DNA of 64,000 bases from Bacteroidota bacterium (GTDB lineage: Bacteria; Bacteroidota; Bacteroidia; UKL13-3). The notes under the pieces were generated by a model. That model was given only the letters and a program-made list of their open reading frames with translations. It searched no databases and was not told where the DNA came from. Every line of letters begins with the position of its first letter. Position 1 is the first letter of the stretch. Position numbers and translations under genes: made by a program. This document shows, in pieces, positions 37,047 through 47,175 of the stretch. The stretch is from the NCBI GenBank assembly GCA_947457395.1, contig CANGVA010000007.1:1-64000 (forward strand), given 5' to 3'.

Positions 37047-39497
37047 ATGATTAAATATAAGCTTTTGATATGCAGGATATTGTTAACAATTATCCTTTTG
37101 TTCTTCGTATCCCAAACCCAGGCTCAGTACAAGCGATTTGATATCGAACAATTAGGCTCTGTAAGAGTTGATGATATCACTGATGAGCAAATTGCAGATT
37201 TAGTGGCCGAAATGAATCGCAAAAAGATGGATATTAATGAGTTGGAGTTTTTGGCTTTACAGAAGAAAATGACTGGTGAAGAGTTTGGTAAACTCAAAAA
37301 CAGAATTCAAAAAATTGAAAAAGAGCCTAAAGTTAATGATCAGAAAACTAATCAGGATTCTGAATCAGATAATACTGATTTTGAGGTTAATAATAGTAAG
37401 GAACAGGCTAAAAATGACCTGATTGCCAAGAAAATATTTGGTGCCGAATTGTTTAATAACAAAGCCCTTACTTTTGAACCAAATTTAAAAATAGCCACAC
37501 CGGCAAATTATCAGTTGGGGCCTGAAGATGAGCTTTTTATTGATGTTTATGGATATTCTGAGGCGAGTTATAAATTAAAAATATCGCCTGAAGGCAATGT
37601 ACGTATTCCATCGGTCGGACTTATACAGTTAAATGGCTTAACCATTGAATCGGCTCGCAAAAAAATCATTACCCAACTAAGTGCGATTTATTCAGGTATC
37701 AATACAGGAGAAACCGGAGTTAATGTGGTGTTAGGAAATATAAGAAGCATTAAGGTGTCTCTGATAGGCGAGGTGAGTATGCCGGGTACATATACGCTAC
37801 CTTCACTTGCTTCTGTTTTCAATGCCTTGTATGCATCGGGTGGGCCTTCGGTAAATGGCTCTTTTCGTAATATACGTATTATCAGAGGCGGTAAGCCAAT
37901 TGCGACATTAGATGTTTATGAGTTTTTAATGAAGGGAAATAGCTCGGGTAATGTTCGACTGCAAGACCAAGATATCATCAAAATATCAGCTTATGAAACC
38001 CGGGTTGAGTTGCAGGGCGAGGTAAAGCGCACGGGTTTATATGAGGTAAAGAAAGGCGAAACAATTAAAGATGTGCTGGCCTATGCCGGAGGTTTTACGG
38101 ATTATGCCTACAGCAATTTAATTAAGGTGGTACGTGTAACAGGTAAAGAGAAAAAAGTAGCTGAGGTGTCGAATGAGCTGTTTGGTATATTTTTACCTCA
38201 AACCGGAGATGTTTACACGATAGAGAAAATTATAGACCGTTTTGAAAACAGGGTAAGCATAGAAGGTGCTGTTTTCAGGCCTGGCTTTTATGCATATGAA
38301 AAAGGGCTCACATTGGGGCAATTAATAAAAAAGGCAGAAGGTTTTAGAGAAGATGCATTTATTGAAAGGGGAATTCTAACCAGATTAAGGGATGATCTTG
38401 CTACAGAAATAATTTCATTTAATGTTAAAGATGTGGCCAATGGAAAAGGAGATATTTCATTAAAACGAGAAGATAAAATTAGTATTACCTCGAAATTTGA
38501 TATTCGTGAGGCTCGTAAGGTCTCTATCTCCGGAGAGGTTTTAAAACCAGGTGAGTATGATTATGCAGAGCAGATGAAGGTTGAAGACCTGATTATACTT
38601 GCAGGAGGGCTAAAAGAATCGGCCGACAAAACTAAGATTGAGGTGGCCCGTAAGATTAAAAATACAGATGTGGGACGTTCCGGTTCTGAAACAGCTAAAA
38701 TATTCAGAATGAGTTTAGATGATCTATTAAATGCGGGTTCAGAGAGTATTGTGCTCGAGCCATTTGATCAGATTTCAGTTTATCGGTTGCCTGGCTATTC
38801 ATCTGGCGTTTCTGTAGTACTTGAAGGTGAAATATTCTCACCGGGCAGCTATGCTATTACTAAAAATAATGAACGTATTTCTGATATTGTTAAACGTGGA
38901 GGTGGTCTAACGGCAAGCAGTTATCCGCAGGGTGCCATACTCATCAGAAAGAAGAAGCTTTCGCCTACAGAGCTATTGGTGCGTAAGCAGAAGCTAGATG
39001 CGCTCCTCAAACAAACCAGAGATTCAGTTAGGGCAAAGGAGTTAATTACGCGAGAGTTTTCAGATGATGTATCAGTGGTTGGTATTGATTTGAAAAAAAT
39101 ATTAGACAAACCAGGATCCAAGTATGACTTAGTTGTTTCAGACGGAGATATTTTAAGGATTCCGAATGACTTGCAAACGGTAAAGGTTAGCGGAGAGGTG
39201 CTTTACCCGGTGCGTCTGCGTTTTGAAGCGGGCAAAGGACTTAAATCATACATATCTGGTTCGGGAGGCTTTACACAGCGTGCACTTAAGCGTAGAACAT
39301 ATGTGGTATATCCTAACGGAACAGCCAAACCAACTAGGCGCTTCTTATTCGTTAAGTTTTATCCAAAAGTATTATCAGGCTCAGAAATTGTGATACCTCC
39401 AAGGGAGGAGCGCGCTAAACTCACCTTAAGCGAGGCACTGGCTGTAACATCAACCCTAACCACACTTGCACTTATCATATTCACCTTATCTAAATAA
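37047..39497 (+). CDS. Wza-type polysaccharide export protein with six SLBB domains
   Basis: An outer-membrane polysaccharide exporter of about 816 aa. The start MIKYKLLICRILL opens a signal peptide and lies below a clear promoter. A poly-export domain (YQLGPEDELFIDVYGYSE) is followed by six SLBB-type repeats from about residue 220, each built around a segment like GEVKRTGLYEVKKGE and a GG pair. A hydrophobic helix at the extreme C-terminus (TLTTLALIIFTLSK) may cross a membrane. Classical Wza is about 380 aa with fewer repeats, so this is a long periplasm-spanning form. It heads the locus. Confidence 0.9.
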   Translation: MIKYKLLICRILLTIILLFFVSQTQAQYKRFDIEQLGSVRVDDITDEQIADLVAEMNRKKMDINELEFLALQKKMTGEEFGKLKNRIQKIEKEPKVNDQKTNQDSESDNTDFEVNNSKEQAKNDLIAKKIFGAELFNNKALTFEPNLKIATPANYQLGPEDELFIDVYGYSEASYKLKISPEGNVRIPSVGLIQLNGLTIESARKKIITQLSAIYSGINTGETGVNVVLGNIRSIKVSLIGEVSMPGTYTLPSLASVFNALYASGGPSVNGSFRNIRIIRGGKPIATLDVYEFLMKGNSSGNVRLQDQDIIKISAYETRVELQGEVKRTGLYEVKKGETIKDVLAYAGGFTDYAYSNLIKVVRVTGKEKKVAEVSNELFGIFLPQTGDVYTIEKIIDRFENRVSIEGAVFRPGFYAYEKGLTLGQLIKKAEGFREDAFIERGILTRLRDDLATEIISFNVKDVANGKGDISLKREDKISITSKFDIREARKVSISGEVLKPGEYDYAEQMKVEDLIILAGGLKESADKTKIEVARKIKNTDVGRSGSETAKIFRMSLDDLLNAGSESIVLEPFDQISVYRLPGYSSGVSVVLEGEIFSPGSYAITKNNERISDIVKRGGGLTASSYPQGAILIRKKKLSPTELLVRKQKLDALLKQTRDSVRAKELITREFSDDVSVVGIDLKKILDKPGSKYDLVVSDGDILRIPNDLQTVKVSGEVLYPVRLRFEAGKGLKSYISGSGGFTQRALKRRTYVVYPNGTAKPTRRFLFVKFYPKVLSGSEIVIPPREERAKLTLSEALAVTSTLTTLALIIFTLSK

Positions 39498-39510
39498 AGC
39501 ATAATAGAGA

Positions 39511-40524
39511 ATGACAGAAAGAAAAATAAAATTTGCCGTTGTAGGCTGCGGTCATATTGGAAAAAGGCATGCAGAGATGATTTATCGCAACAATGAATCG
39601 GAATTGGTTGCTTTGATTGATGTAAAGCCAAAAGCAGAGTTGGGGATAGAACAATACCCGGTACCTTTTTTTGCTTCACTTCAGGAATTTTTTAATGCAG
39701 ATCTGGATGTGGATGTAATCAATATTGCTACTCCTAACGGATTTCATGCAGAACAATCGCTTATGGCATTGGAAGCAAGAAAGCATATTGTGGTGGAAAA
39801 GCCAATGGCGCTTAACAAACAGGATGCAGAGAAGGTTATTTTTAAGGCGCTCCAGGTTCATAAGCATGTATTTGCCGTAATGCAAAACCGCTATTCACCG
39901 CCATCGGTATGGATAAAAGAATTGGTAGAGAGCGGTAAGTTGGGTAAAATTTACATGATGCAGTTAAATTGCTACTGGAACAGGGATGATAGGTATTATA
40001 AGCCTGGCAGCTGGCATGGAAGCAAGGCATTGGATGGCGGCACACTCTTTACTCAGTTTTCTCATTTCATAGATATTATGTACTGGTTGTTTGGCGACAT
40101 CGATAATATCAAAGGCAAATTCAACGATTTTAACCATAAAGATTTAACTGACTTTGAAGATAGTGGTTTCGTGAGCTTTGATTTTGTTAATGGAGGCATG
40201 GGTTGTATCAACTACTCAACCTCTGTTTGGAATCAAAATCTGGAGAGCAGCATGACCATTATTGCTGAGAATGGCAGTGTAAAAATTGGCGGGCAGTATA
40301 TGAATGAGGTTGAGTACTGCCATATTAAGGACTATACCATGCCTACACTTGCTCCTACCAATCCTGGCAATGATTATGGTGCCTACAAAGGTTCGGCTCA
40401 AAACCACCATTATGTTATAGAAAATGTGGTAGATGTTTTAAAAGGCAGGGCGCCAATTACTACCAATGCGCTTGAAGGATTAAAGGTGGTCGATATGATT
40501 GAAAGAATATATCAAGCTAAATAA
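39511..40524 (+). CDS. Gfo/Idh/MocA oxidoreductase (WbpB-like)
   Basis: A 337-aa NAD(P)-dependent sugar dehydrogenase. The cofactor motif is GCGHIGKRHAEM at the N-terminus, and the EKP catalytic motif is VVEKPMAL near residue 95. The substrate-side segment CYWNRDDRYYKPGSWHGSKA with DGGTLFTQFSHFID resembles WbpB/WlbA, which oxidise C3 of UDP-GlcNAc-uronic acid on the way to 2,3-diacetamido uronic acids. The WbpB assignment is inferred. WbpA, WbpE and WbpD partners are not in the window. Confidence 0.8.
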   Translation: MTERKIKFAVVGCGHIGKRHAEMIYRNNESELVALIDVKPKAELGIEQYPVPFFASLQEFFNADLDVDVINIATPNGFHAEQSLMALEARKHIVVEKPMALNKQDAEKVIFKALQVHKHVFAVMQNRYSPPSVWIKELVESGKLGKIYMMQLNCYWNRDDRYYKPGSWHGSKALDGGTLFTQFSHFIDIMYWLFGDIDNIKGKFNDFNHKDLTDFEDSGFVSFDFVNGGMGCINYSTSVWNQNLESSMTIIAENGSVKIGGQYMNEVEYCHIKDYTMPTLAPTNPGNDYGAYKGSAQNHHYVIENVVDVLKGRAPITTNALEGLKVVDMIERIYQAK

Positions 40525-40530
40525 AATCAA

Positions 40531-41493
40531 ATGACTTATCAGTTAAATAATAAAAAAATATTGGTTACTGGAGGAGCCGGATTTGTAGGTTCTAATTTAG
40601 TGAGGGCGTTAATTAAACAACATAATGCAAAGGTAACCGTGCTTGACGATTTGTTTACAGGGCACTTGAAGCATTTAGATGGTTTAGATTATGAATTTGT
40701 GCAAGGAACCGTTGAAGATGTAAATTTGGTTGAGAAACTTGTTAGTGAACACCAGGTTGTGTTTCATATGGCTGCACGCAACATTATTGTGTCTAATAAA
40801 AATCCAAGAGAGGATTTAAATGTAAATGTGGTTGGTAGTTTTAATGTTTTTGCAGCTGCTCTTAAGTATGGCATTGAGCGTATTGTATATACATCAACCT
40901 CTTCAATTTACGGAAATCCGCAAACATTGCCGATTGCGGAAGATGACAGGAAAAGTTTTTTAAGTTTCTATTCTGCAAGTAAATTCTCTGCAGAGGTTTA
41001 TGCCAAAGCATTTCATGAGGTGCATGGGTTACCTGTATCCATTGTTCGTTATTCAAATGTTTATGGTTATAATCAATCTCCATCCAATCCTTATTGCGGT
41101 GTAATTGGCAAATTCATCGATGCAGCATTTAAAAATGAGGATATTCGCATTCATGGTGATGGGGAGCAGACCAGAGATTTTACGTTTGTAACAGATGCCG
41201 TTGACGCTACTATCTCTGCTGCAATTTATGATAAGGCTATTGGGAATGAATACAATATTGGAACGGGAGTTGAGATTTCTGTTAACAAGCTTGCCGAGCT
41301 AATAATACAAATCACCGGAAGTAAATCTTCAATAGTTCATATCGATAAACGAGATATTGATAATATCAGAAGAAGGGTAGTTAATATAGAAAAGACCAGA
41401 CATGATCTGAAGTATCAACCATTGGTTACGTTAAAGAATGGTTTAACTGAAACAATATCTTGGCAACAAAAGCATTACACAATGAGCAGCTGA
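40531..41493 (+). CDS. NAD-dependent sugar epimerase/dehydratase
   Basis: A 320-aa extended SDR that modifies nucleotide sugars. The NAD-binding motif is GGAGFVGSNLVRAL. The catalytic Thr/Ser region is YTSTSSIYGNP, and the active-site motif is YSASK in LSFYSASKFSAE. It is related to UDP-glucose 4-epimerases and UDP-glucuronate-type enzymes, and sequence alone does not fix the reaction. It starts 6 bases after the WbpB-like gene, so both supply precursors for the same polymer. Confidence 0.85.
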   Translation: MTYQLNNKKILVTGGAGFVGSNLVRALIKQHNAKVTVLDDLFTGHLKHLDGLDYEFVQGTVEDVNLVEKLVSEHQVVFHMAARNIIVSNKNPREDLNVNVVGSFNVFAAALKYGIERIVYTSTSSIYGNPQTLPIAEDDRKSFLSFYSASKFSAEVYAKAFHEVHGLPVSIVRYSNVYGYNQSPSNPYCGVIGKFIDAAFKNEDIRIHGDGEQTRDFTFVTDAVDATISAAIYDKAIGNEYNIGTGVEISVNKLAELIIQITGSKSSIVHIDKRDIDNIRRRVVNIEKTRHDLKYQPLVTLKNGLTETISWQQKHYTMSS

Positions 41494-41591
41494 TACCTTT
41501 GGTTGCATTCTTTATAGGATAACAACCTAAATAGCTAATTAATAGCCATTTTTTATATAATTATTTAGATACAGAATAATTACTAAGCCAA

Positions 41592-42671
41592 GTGAAGGTC
41601 CTCTTTCTTCCTGTAAATGTTGCCTCAATTCAGGCAATATCCGTTAAAGCCATCAATCATCATACAGGTTCAGAGGCAAGGTATATTAGTATTACAGAAA
41701 GTAAATTTCATGAACATAATAAATATGGTATTTCACTTTACAAGAGATTTACCAAAATAGTGCTGTTAGATAAACTACTGCGTTTTGTTTGGCGCAGGTT
41801 GTTTTATCGTTCTGAAATAAAAAAATGGATACGTTGGGCTGATGTGTTGCACTATAGTTGGATGCCTGCCATCAAAGGCGGAGTAGATCTTGCTTATGCT
41901 GCTAAGTTAGGCAAGCCCATATTTGTAGAATGGGTTGGCAGTGAAATCAGAGACCCTGAAATATTAAGTACCATCAATCCTTATTATAAAGCAGTATTTA
42001 CAAAAGGATATGAGTACCAACAGGTAGAAAGTAAAAGTAACTCTGTGGCTATGCAAAACTTGTTTGCTAAGTATGGTGCAATCCCATTGGCATGGCCGGA
42101 AATCATGCTTTTTATAAATAAAACAAAGTTCAAAACAGTGTTGCCGGTTATGCAAAGGGTAGAGGTAAGGTCATTTCAGCCTCAATACCCTTTAATAAAT
42201 AATAAACGACCTCTGATTGTGCATACTCCTTCAGCTTTGGTAGCAAAAGGAACCAGTCATATTATCGCAGCAATTGAGGCATTGAAGGATAAGTATGAGT
42301 TTGACTTTAAGATTGTGCATGATATGTCTCATGCAGATACAATTAGGCAAATAGAGTCCTGTGATATTTTTATTGATCAATTAATCATTGGAAGCTATGG
42401 CATTGCTTCATTGGAAGCATTAAGCTTGGGTAAGCCGGTTATATGCTATTTAATGGATGAGTTGTATCATAATGGCTTACCGGCCGATTGCCCAATTGTA
42501 AATGCAAATGTGAATACACTCAAAGAACAGCTAATACGGCTGTTGAATGATGCCGAACTTAGAAATGAAATTGGTAGGAAAAGCAGGTCTTATGCAGAGA
42601 AATATCATGATGCTGAAAAAATTGCAATACATTTACTTGATGTTTACAAGCAATATGGATACCTAAATTAA
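41592..42671 (+). CDS. Glycosyltransferase, GT4-like (GT-B fold)
   Basis: A 359-aa GT-B protein with a short N-terminal domain (MKVLFLPVNVASIQAISVKA) and a C-terminal donor-binding domain. The latter contains HTPSALVAKGTSHIIAAIEA and IGSYGIASLEALSLGKPVIC, where the conserved glutamate sits. The start is GTG, as there is no suitable ATG nearby. A roughly 100-base AT-rich gap precedes it, but no confident promoter was found there. The sugar is unknown. Confidence 0.8.
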   Translation: MKVLFLPVNVASIQAISVKAINHHTGSEARYISITESKFHEHNKYGISLYKRFTKIVLLDKLLRFVWRRLFYRSEIKKWIRWADVLHYSWMPAIKGGVDLAYAAKLGKPIFVEWVGSEIRDPEILSTINPYYKAVFTKGYEYQQVESKSNSVAMQNLFAKYGAIPLAWPEIMLFINKTKFKTVLPVMQRVEVRSFQPQYPLINNKRPLIVHTPSALVAKGTSHIIAAIEALKDKYEFDFKIVHDMSHADTIRQIESCDIFIDQLIIGSYGIASLEALSLGKPVICYLMDELYHNGLPADCPIVNANVNTLKEQLIRLLNDAELRNEIGRKSRSYAEKYHDAEKIAIHLLDVYKQYGYLN

Positions 42672-42679
42672 TTTAAAAC

Positions 42680-44146
42680 ATGGTATTCGTTAAAATCAAG
42701 TTGTTGGCTAAAGATAGTTTAATTTATGGTGTTTCCGGCATCATCAGTAAATTAATCGTTGTGCTGCTTGTTCCCGTTTATACAAGAATATTTACTCCGG
42801 AAGACTATGGCGTCATCAACCTTATTAATACTACCTTTTTATTGGTAGGTATTTTTGCGGTTTGTGCAATGGATAATGCCGCTTCCAGGTGGTTTTATGA
42901 AACAGATGATGAGCATGACAGGCGAACCTCCTTTGCCTCCTGGTTTTGGTTTCAGCTGGGCTTATCAGTGCTTATTGCAATTGTGTTTATTTTGTTTACC
43001 CCACTGGCATTAAAATTTTTATTAAATATAGAATCCAATCCTGCCAATAATCTGCTATGGATTTTACCCAGTCTGGGCTTATTATTCAATATTTTACCCA
43101 ATATGATTTGGAACTGGTATCGGTTTCAACGCAAGGCAATTTCAACGGTTGTCTTTACCCTTTCACAATCACTCACTACCATTATTTTAACGATATGTTT
43201 AGTAGTGGTATATCCCATGGGAATTCTTGGTGTTTTTGCAGCACTCATATGTTCCGGTATTCTTTTTAGCGCTATCGCATTTTTTATTCTGAGAGGGTGG
43301 ATTTCTTTAACTTACTTTAGCCTTAACAGGTTAAAGGAGATGCTTCAATTTTCATTACCCCTCATTCCTGCTTCAGTTGCAGGCTGGCTTTTAACCGGTG
43401 CAGGCTCTTATTTTATTCTTGCTTATGCCGGCAAAGCGGAAGTTGGCTTGTTTGCCATAGGAAATTCCATGGCATCCGTAGTTACGCTTTTTACAGGCTC
43501 ATTTCAGCAGGCATGGGGTCCATTTGCCTTAAGTATCATGAGAGATAAAGACGCAAAAAATGTGTATGCAAAAGTACTTTTGCTATTTGGTGCTTGTGCC
43601 TCTGTACTGGTGCTTATGATGTTCCTTTTTTCATCTGAACTACTTATGCTTTTCACCACAACTCAATATTACGGTGCTGCAATGGTTGCCGCATTACTTG
43701 CCTTAAATATTATCATCACATCTTTTTCTTACATAGCCATTACAGGTTCAACAATTGTAAAAACCAATAAGTATTATTCTGTTGGTGTAATAGCAGGTGC
43801 ATTAGTTACCATATTTTTGCACACTTTTTTAATTCCTATTTTTGGTAAAGAAGGTGCTGCCCTTTCCATGATAACCGCACAGATTTTTGCAGTTGCTTTT
43901 GTTTTCTATCATTCGCAAAAACTATATCCGATACCCTATAATTTCTTTAAACTTATGCAATTGCTTTTACCGGCCATTGGTTTGGGTTTAATCACGTTTT
44001 ACCTTATGCAAACGGCTACAATGGCTGCAGGTATACTTATAAAACTTGCTGTACTGCTAATATACATGGGGCTGTCTTATTTGATGCTGAAAAAAGAATG
44101 GCTTCAGATAAAAGACGTTATAAATGTTGAACGCGCTGAAAAGTAG
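42680..44146 (+). CDS. Wzx-type oligosaccharide flippase
   Basis: A 488-aa membrane protein of the MOP/polysaccharide-biosynthesis family with about 14 hydrophobic helices. The N-terminus (DSLIYGVSGIISKLIVVLLVPVYTRIFTPEDYG, shortened here) is diagnostic of Wzx flippases. Wzx moves undecaprenyl-linked repeat units across the inner membrane. It lies 8 bases after a glycosyltransferase gene and before the Wzz-like gene. This is typical of a Wzy-dependent pathway. Confidence 0.92.
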   Translation: MVFVKIKLLAKDSLIYGVSGIISKLIVVLLVPVYTRIFTPEDYGVINLINTTFLLVGIFAVCAMDNAASRWFYETDDEHDRRTSFASWFWFQLGLSVLIAIVFILFTPLALKFLLNIESNPANNLLWILPSLGLLFNILPNMIWNWYRFQRKAISTVVFTLSQSLTTIILTICLVVVYPMGILGVFAALICSGILFSAIAFFILRGWISLTYFSLNRLKEMLQFSLPLIPASVAGWLLTGAGSYFILAYAGKAEVGLFAIGNSMASVVTLFTGSFQQAWGPFALSIMRDKDAKNVYAKVLLLFGACASVLVLMMFLFSSELLMLFTTTQYYGAAMVAALLALNIIITSFSYIAITGSTIVKTNKYYSVGVIAGALVTIFLHTFLIPIFGKEGAALSMITAQIFAVAFVFYHSQKLYPIPYNFFKLMQLLLPAIGLGLITFYLMQTATMAAGILIKLAVLLIYMGLSYLMLKKEWLQIKDVINVERAEK

Positions 44147-44218
44147 CTAATTTCACTTATGATGCGGCTTTTATTTACCTTTAATTATGGCTATAATTGC
44201 TATTAAATAGAATCCTGA

Positions 44219-45289
44219 ATGGAGAATAATCAAATAACATTAGGCTACCTCAGACAATTTAATCGTGCCATAATTGGCGAACTTAAGAAGCAATTTAAAT
44301 GGGTGGCTGCATTTGCTATTTTTTGCGCATTGCTTGGTCTTGGCTATGCCATACTTAAAAAAACAAGATATGAGGCAAAAATCTCTTTCTTCTTAAATGA
44401 AAAAGATATGCCAATGTCCGGGGGATTAGCAGGTTTGGCCGGTCAATTCTTTAATATGGGTATGAACAGTGAATGGCCGAGTGAAGATAAAATTAAAGAC
44501 CTTGTTTTTACCCGCAGAATCCTTGCTCAAAATTTATTTACAACCATCGAAGTGAGTGGCAAAAAGGAATTAATGGTTAATCATTTTATTGATGTCAATC
44601 ATTTTATTGATGCTTTTAAATCAGATACCATTCTGGCTGATTTTACTTATTTTTCTTCTACCAATCCTGATAAACTATCATACAAGGAAAATCATGCACT
44701 TAACCTTATCATCAGATTCATTAAGGAGTCAAATATGATTAAGGTTACCTCAACTACCAAGGAAACCATTATGGGGAACAAGGGTGGGGGAATCATCGGA
44801 TTTGAGGTTCAAACTAAGTCTGAAGTACTATCTAAAGAGTTTGCTGAAAATCTTTTAGAGGTATTAAGTGAGTTTTATATTAAAAAGGCTGTTCAGCGTG
44901 AGCAGGATAATTACTTACTCATGGTTGATAAGTGCGACTCTTTAAAAATGGTAATTGAGGAAAAAGAGCTTGAACTGGCCAGTTTTAATGACCGCTCTTT
45001 AGCCCTTGTTAAATCTCAGGCAGGCCTAACCAAGCTGCGCTTGCAAAGAGACCTTCAAATTCTGAATGTAATGTATGCAGAAGTGCTTAAAAACAAGGAA
45101 GCCATCAAATTCTCCTTGGATACACAAACACCCATATTTCAAATTATAGATGCCCCGGAATATCCACTTAACATCATCAAGCCATCCGCATTTAAAACAA
45201 CCCTAATTGGATTGGTTGTGGGTATGATTTGTGCCACTTTTTTCTTTATAGTTAGGTTCTTGTTTTTTAATCCGATGTATAAAGCTTAA
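44219..45289 (+). CDS. Wzz-type chain-length determinant
   Basis: A 356-aa protein with two membrane helices flanking a periplasmic coiled-coil region: FKWVAAFAIFCALLGLGYAI near residue 25 and LIGLVVGMICATFFFIVRF at the C-terminus. This is the Wzz/polysaccharide co-polymerase layout. It ends shortly after the second helix with no cytoplasmic tyrosine kinase, so it is PCP-1-like. A tandem VNHFID duplication occurs near residues 120-131. It regulates polymer length together with the Wzy-like protein encoded downstream. Confidence 0.88.
   Translation: MENNQITLGYLRQFNRAIIGELKKQFKWVAAFAIFCALLGLGYAILKKTRYEAKISFFLNEKDMPMSGGLAGLAGQFFNMGMNSEWPSEDKIKDLVFTRRILAQNLFTTIEVSGKKELMVNHFIDVNHFIDAFKSDTILADFTYFSSTNPDKLSYKENHALNLIIRFIKESNMIKVTSTTKETIMGNKGGGIIGFEVQTKSEVLSKEFAENLLEVLSEFYIKKAVQREQDNYLLMVDKCDSLKMVIEEKELELASFNDRSLALVKSQAGLTKLRLQRDLQILNVMYAEVLKNKEAIKFSLDTQTPIFQIIDAPEYPLNIIKPSAFKTTLIGLVVGMICATFFFIVRFLFFNPMYKA
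44576..44611 (+). repeat. Tandem 18-bp repeat inside the Wzz-like gene
   Basis: GTTAATCATTTTATTGAT is followed directly by GTCAATCATTTTATTGAT, with one mismatch. It encodes VNHFID twice and keeps the frame. Confidence 0.9.
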
Positions 45290-45292
45290 TTC

Positions 45293-47158
45293 ATGTGTGG
45301 TATTTCTGTTATTATTGATACCTCAGGAAACCGTGTATCAGAAGCTGTTATTAAGCCATTTAATGACATCATTGCCCACAGGGGGCCTGATGATGAGGGT
45401 TTTTATTTTGATCAAAATATAGCACTCGGGCACAGGAGACTATCTATTATTGATTTAAGTAAAGATGGTCATCAACCTATGGCAAGCGGAGATGATCTGG
45501 TTATCATTTTTAACGGTGAAATTTATAATTACATTGAATTAAGAAAAGAACTAACAGATGTAGGCTATACCTTTCGCACCAAAACAGATACCGAAGTTAT
45601 ACTCAACGCATACCGCCACTGGGGAGAGGATTGTTTACATAAGTTTAACGGCATGTGGGCTTTTGTCATTTATCACCGCCCAAGCGGTAAGGTATTCGGA
45701 GCCCGAGACAGATTTGGTGTAAAGCCATTTTATTTCTACCAACATCAGCAATATTTCTGTATTGCATCAGAAATTAAACAATTTACTACGCTACCCGGAT
45801 GGCAGGCATGGGCCAATGTTTCGCGTATAACAGACTTTTTAATTTACAGCATCAGTGACCATACGGCAGAAACCATGTTTGCTGATGTATTTCAGCTTCG
45901 GGGTGGCTATGCACTGCGTTTTAACCTGGCAGAAAAGCAACCGCACATATTTAAGTGGTATGATATAAGAGAAAAATGCGCAGAAAGACCAATACCCTAT
46001 GCCGAGGCCTGTCAGCAATTTAGAGATAAGCTACGTGATGCAGTAAAACTTAGACTTAGAGCTGATGTAAAGATTGGTTCTTGTCTTTCCGGTGGCCTTG
46101 ATAGTTCCAGTATTGTTGGCCTGATACATGATGAGTTGAAGCTTTCAGGATTAAACCACCTTCAGGAAACGGTTTCGGCCTGTGCCACAGATATTCGTTT
46201 TGATGAGCAGGAATTTATTGATGTAATCATCTCTGAAAAACAAATTGTAAATCATAAACTATTCCCATCCTTTAAGACATTTACAGATAAGGTTGCCGCA
46301 CTCACCTGGCACCAGGATGAGCCTTTTGGCTCTACCAGCATATTTGCTCAGTGGGAGGTTTTTAATGAAGCGGCAAATCATGGCTTAATCGTAATGCTGG
46401 ATGGGCAAGGTGCGGATGAGTCGCTGGCAGGATATGACCAATACTATCAGGTATATTTGTCTCAATTATTGGCGCAGTTTAACATCATCTCATTTTTACA
46501 ATTATTTCCGTTTGTTAAAAAACGATTAAAGGTATCAACATTCAAGCTACTGGGTATTGTAGCCGCTTCCTTCTTACCCAATGGTCTGGCAAAAAAACTA
46601 AGGCAAAAGAACAACCAAAATAACCACAGCTACCTGCGTGCAGAAGTATGGAATCATTATCATGGTTTTGATTTTGCCATCTATAGAAATGTAAAAGCCT
46701 TTTCGGCAGATATGCTGGGAGGGTTGCATGTTTCAAAATTGTTAAGGTATGAAGACCGCAACTCTATGGCACATAGTATAGAATCTCGTGTACCTTTTCT
46801 TGATTTTCGCTTTGTGGAGTTTATTATGTCTTTACCCGCTTCATTTATTGTGCACAAGGAGGTTAATAAAAAAGTTTTACGCGATAGTATGAAAGGCATT
46901 GTTCCCGATAAAATACTGGAGCGCAGGGATAAGAAAGGATTTTTAACTCCTGAAACAGTTTGGATTAATGAAAATAAAGAAGTTTGGTTTAACTGGTTAA
47001 AAGAAGCCGAGGTGGTGCTGGCTCCCATCATAAAAGCAGGAGTGGCCAACCAGTTTCTTAAAGAAGTGAATAAAGGCGATATTTCCATGGGGTCTGTTTA
47101 CTGGAAAATCATTTCGCTGAGTTTTTGGGCTAAAAGGTTTAAGGTTCAGTTTAAATAA
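45293..47158 (+). CDS. AsnB-type glutamine amidotransferase (asparagine-synthase-like)
   Basis: A 621-aa class II glutamine amidotransferase. The nucleophile is Cys2 in MCGISV, with HRGPDDEGF and GHRRLSIIDLS in the glutaminase domain. The synthetase domain has the ATP pyrophosphatase loop SCLSGGLDSSS near residue 268. Inside polysaccharide loci such AsnB-like proteins usually amidate uronic acids on nucleotide sugars (as WbpS does) rather than make asparagine. I infer that here from context. It lies 3 bases after the Wzz-like gene. Confidence 0.88.
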   Translation: MCGISVIIDTSGNRVSEAVIKPFNDIIAHRGPDDEGFYFDQNIALGHRRLSIIDLSKDGHQPMASGDDLVIIFNGEIYNYIELRKELTDVGYTFRTKTDTEVILNAYRHWGEDCLHKFNGMWAFVIYHRPSGKVFGARDRFGVKPFYFYQHQQYFCIASEIKQFTTLPGWQAWANVSRITDFLIYSISDHTAETMFADVFQLRGGYALRFNLAEKQPHIFKWYDIREKCAERPIPYAEACQQFRDKLRDAVKLRLRADVKIGSCLSGGLDSSSIVGLIHDELKLSGLNHLQETVSACATDIRFDEQEFIDVIISEKQIVNHKLFPSFKTFTDKVAALTWHQDEPFGSTSIFAQWEVFNEAANHGLIVMLDGQGADESLAGYDQYYQVYLSQLLAQFNIISFLQLFPFVKKRLKVSTFKLLGIVAASFLPNGLAKKLRQKNNQNNHSYLRAEVWNHYHGFDFAIYRNVKAFSADMLGGLHVSKLLRYEDRNSMAHSIESRVPFLDFRFVEFIMSLPASFIVHKEVNKKVLRDSMKGIVPDKILERRDKKGFLTPETVWINENKEVWFNWLKEAEVVLAPIIKAGVANQFLKEVNKGDISMGSVYWKIISLSFWAKRFKVQFK

Positions 47159-47175
47159 TTCGACTTAACCAAAAC

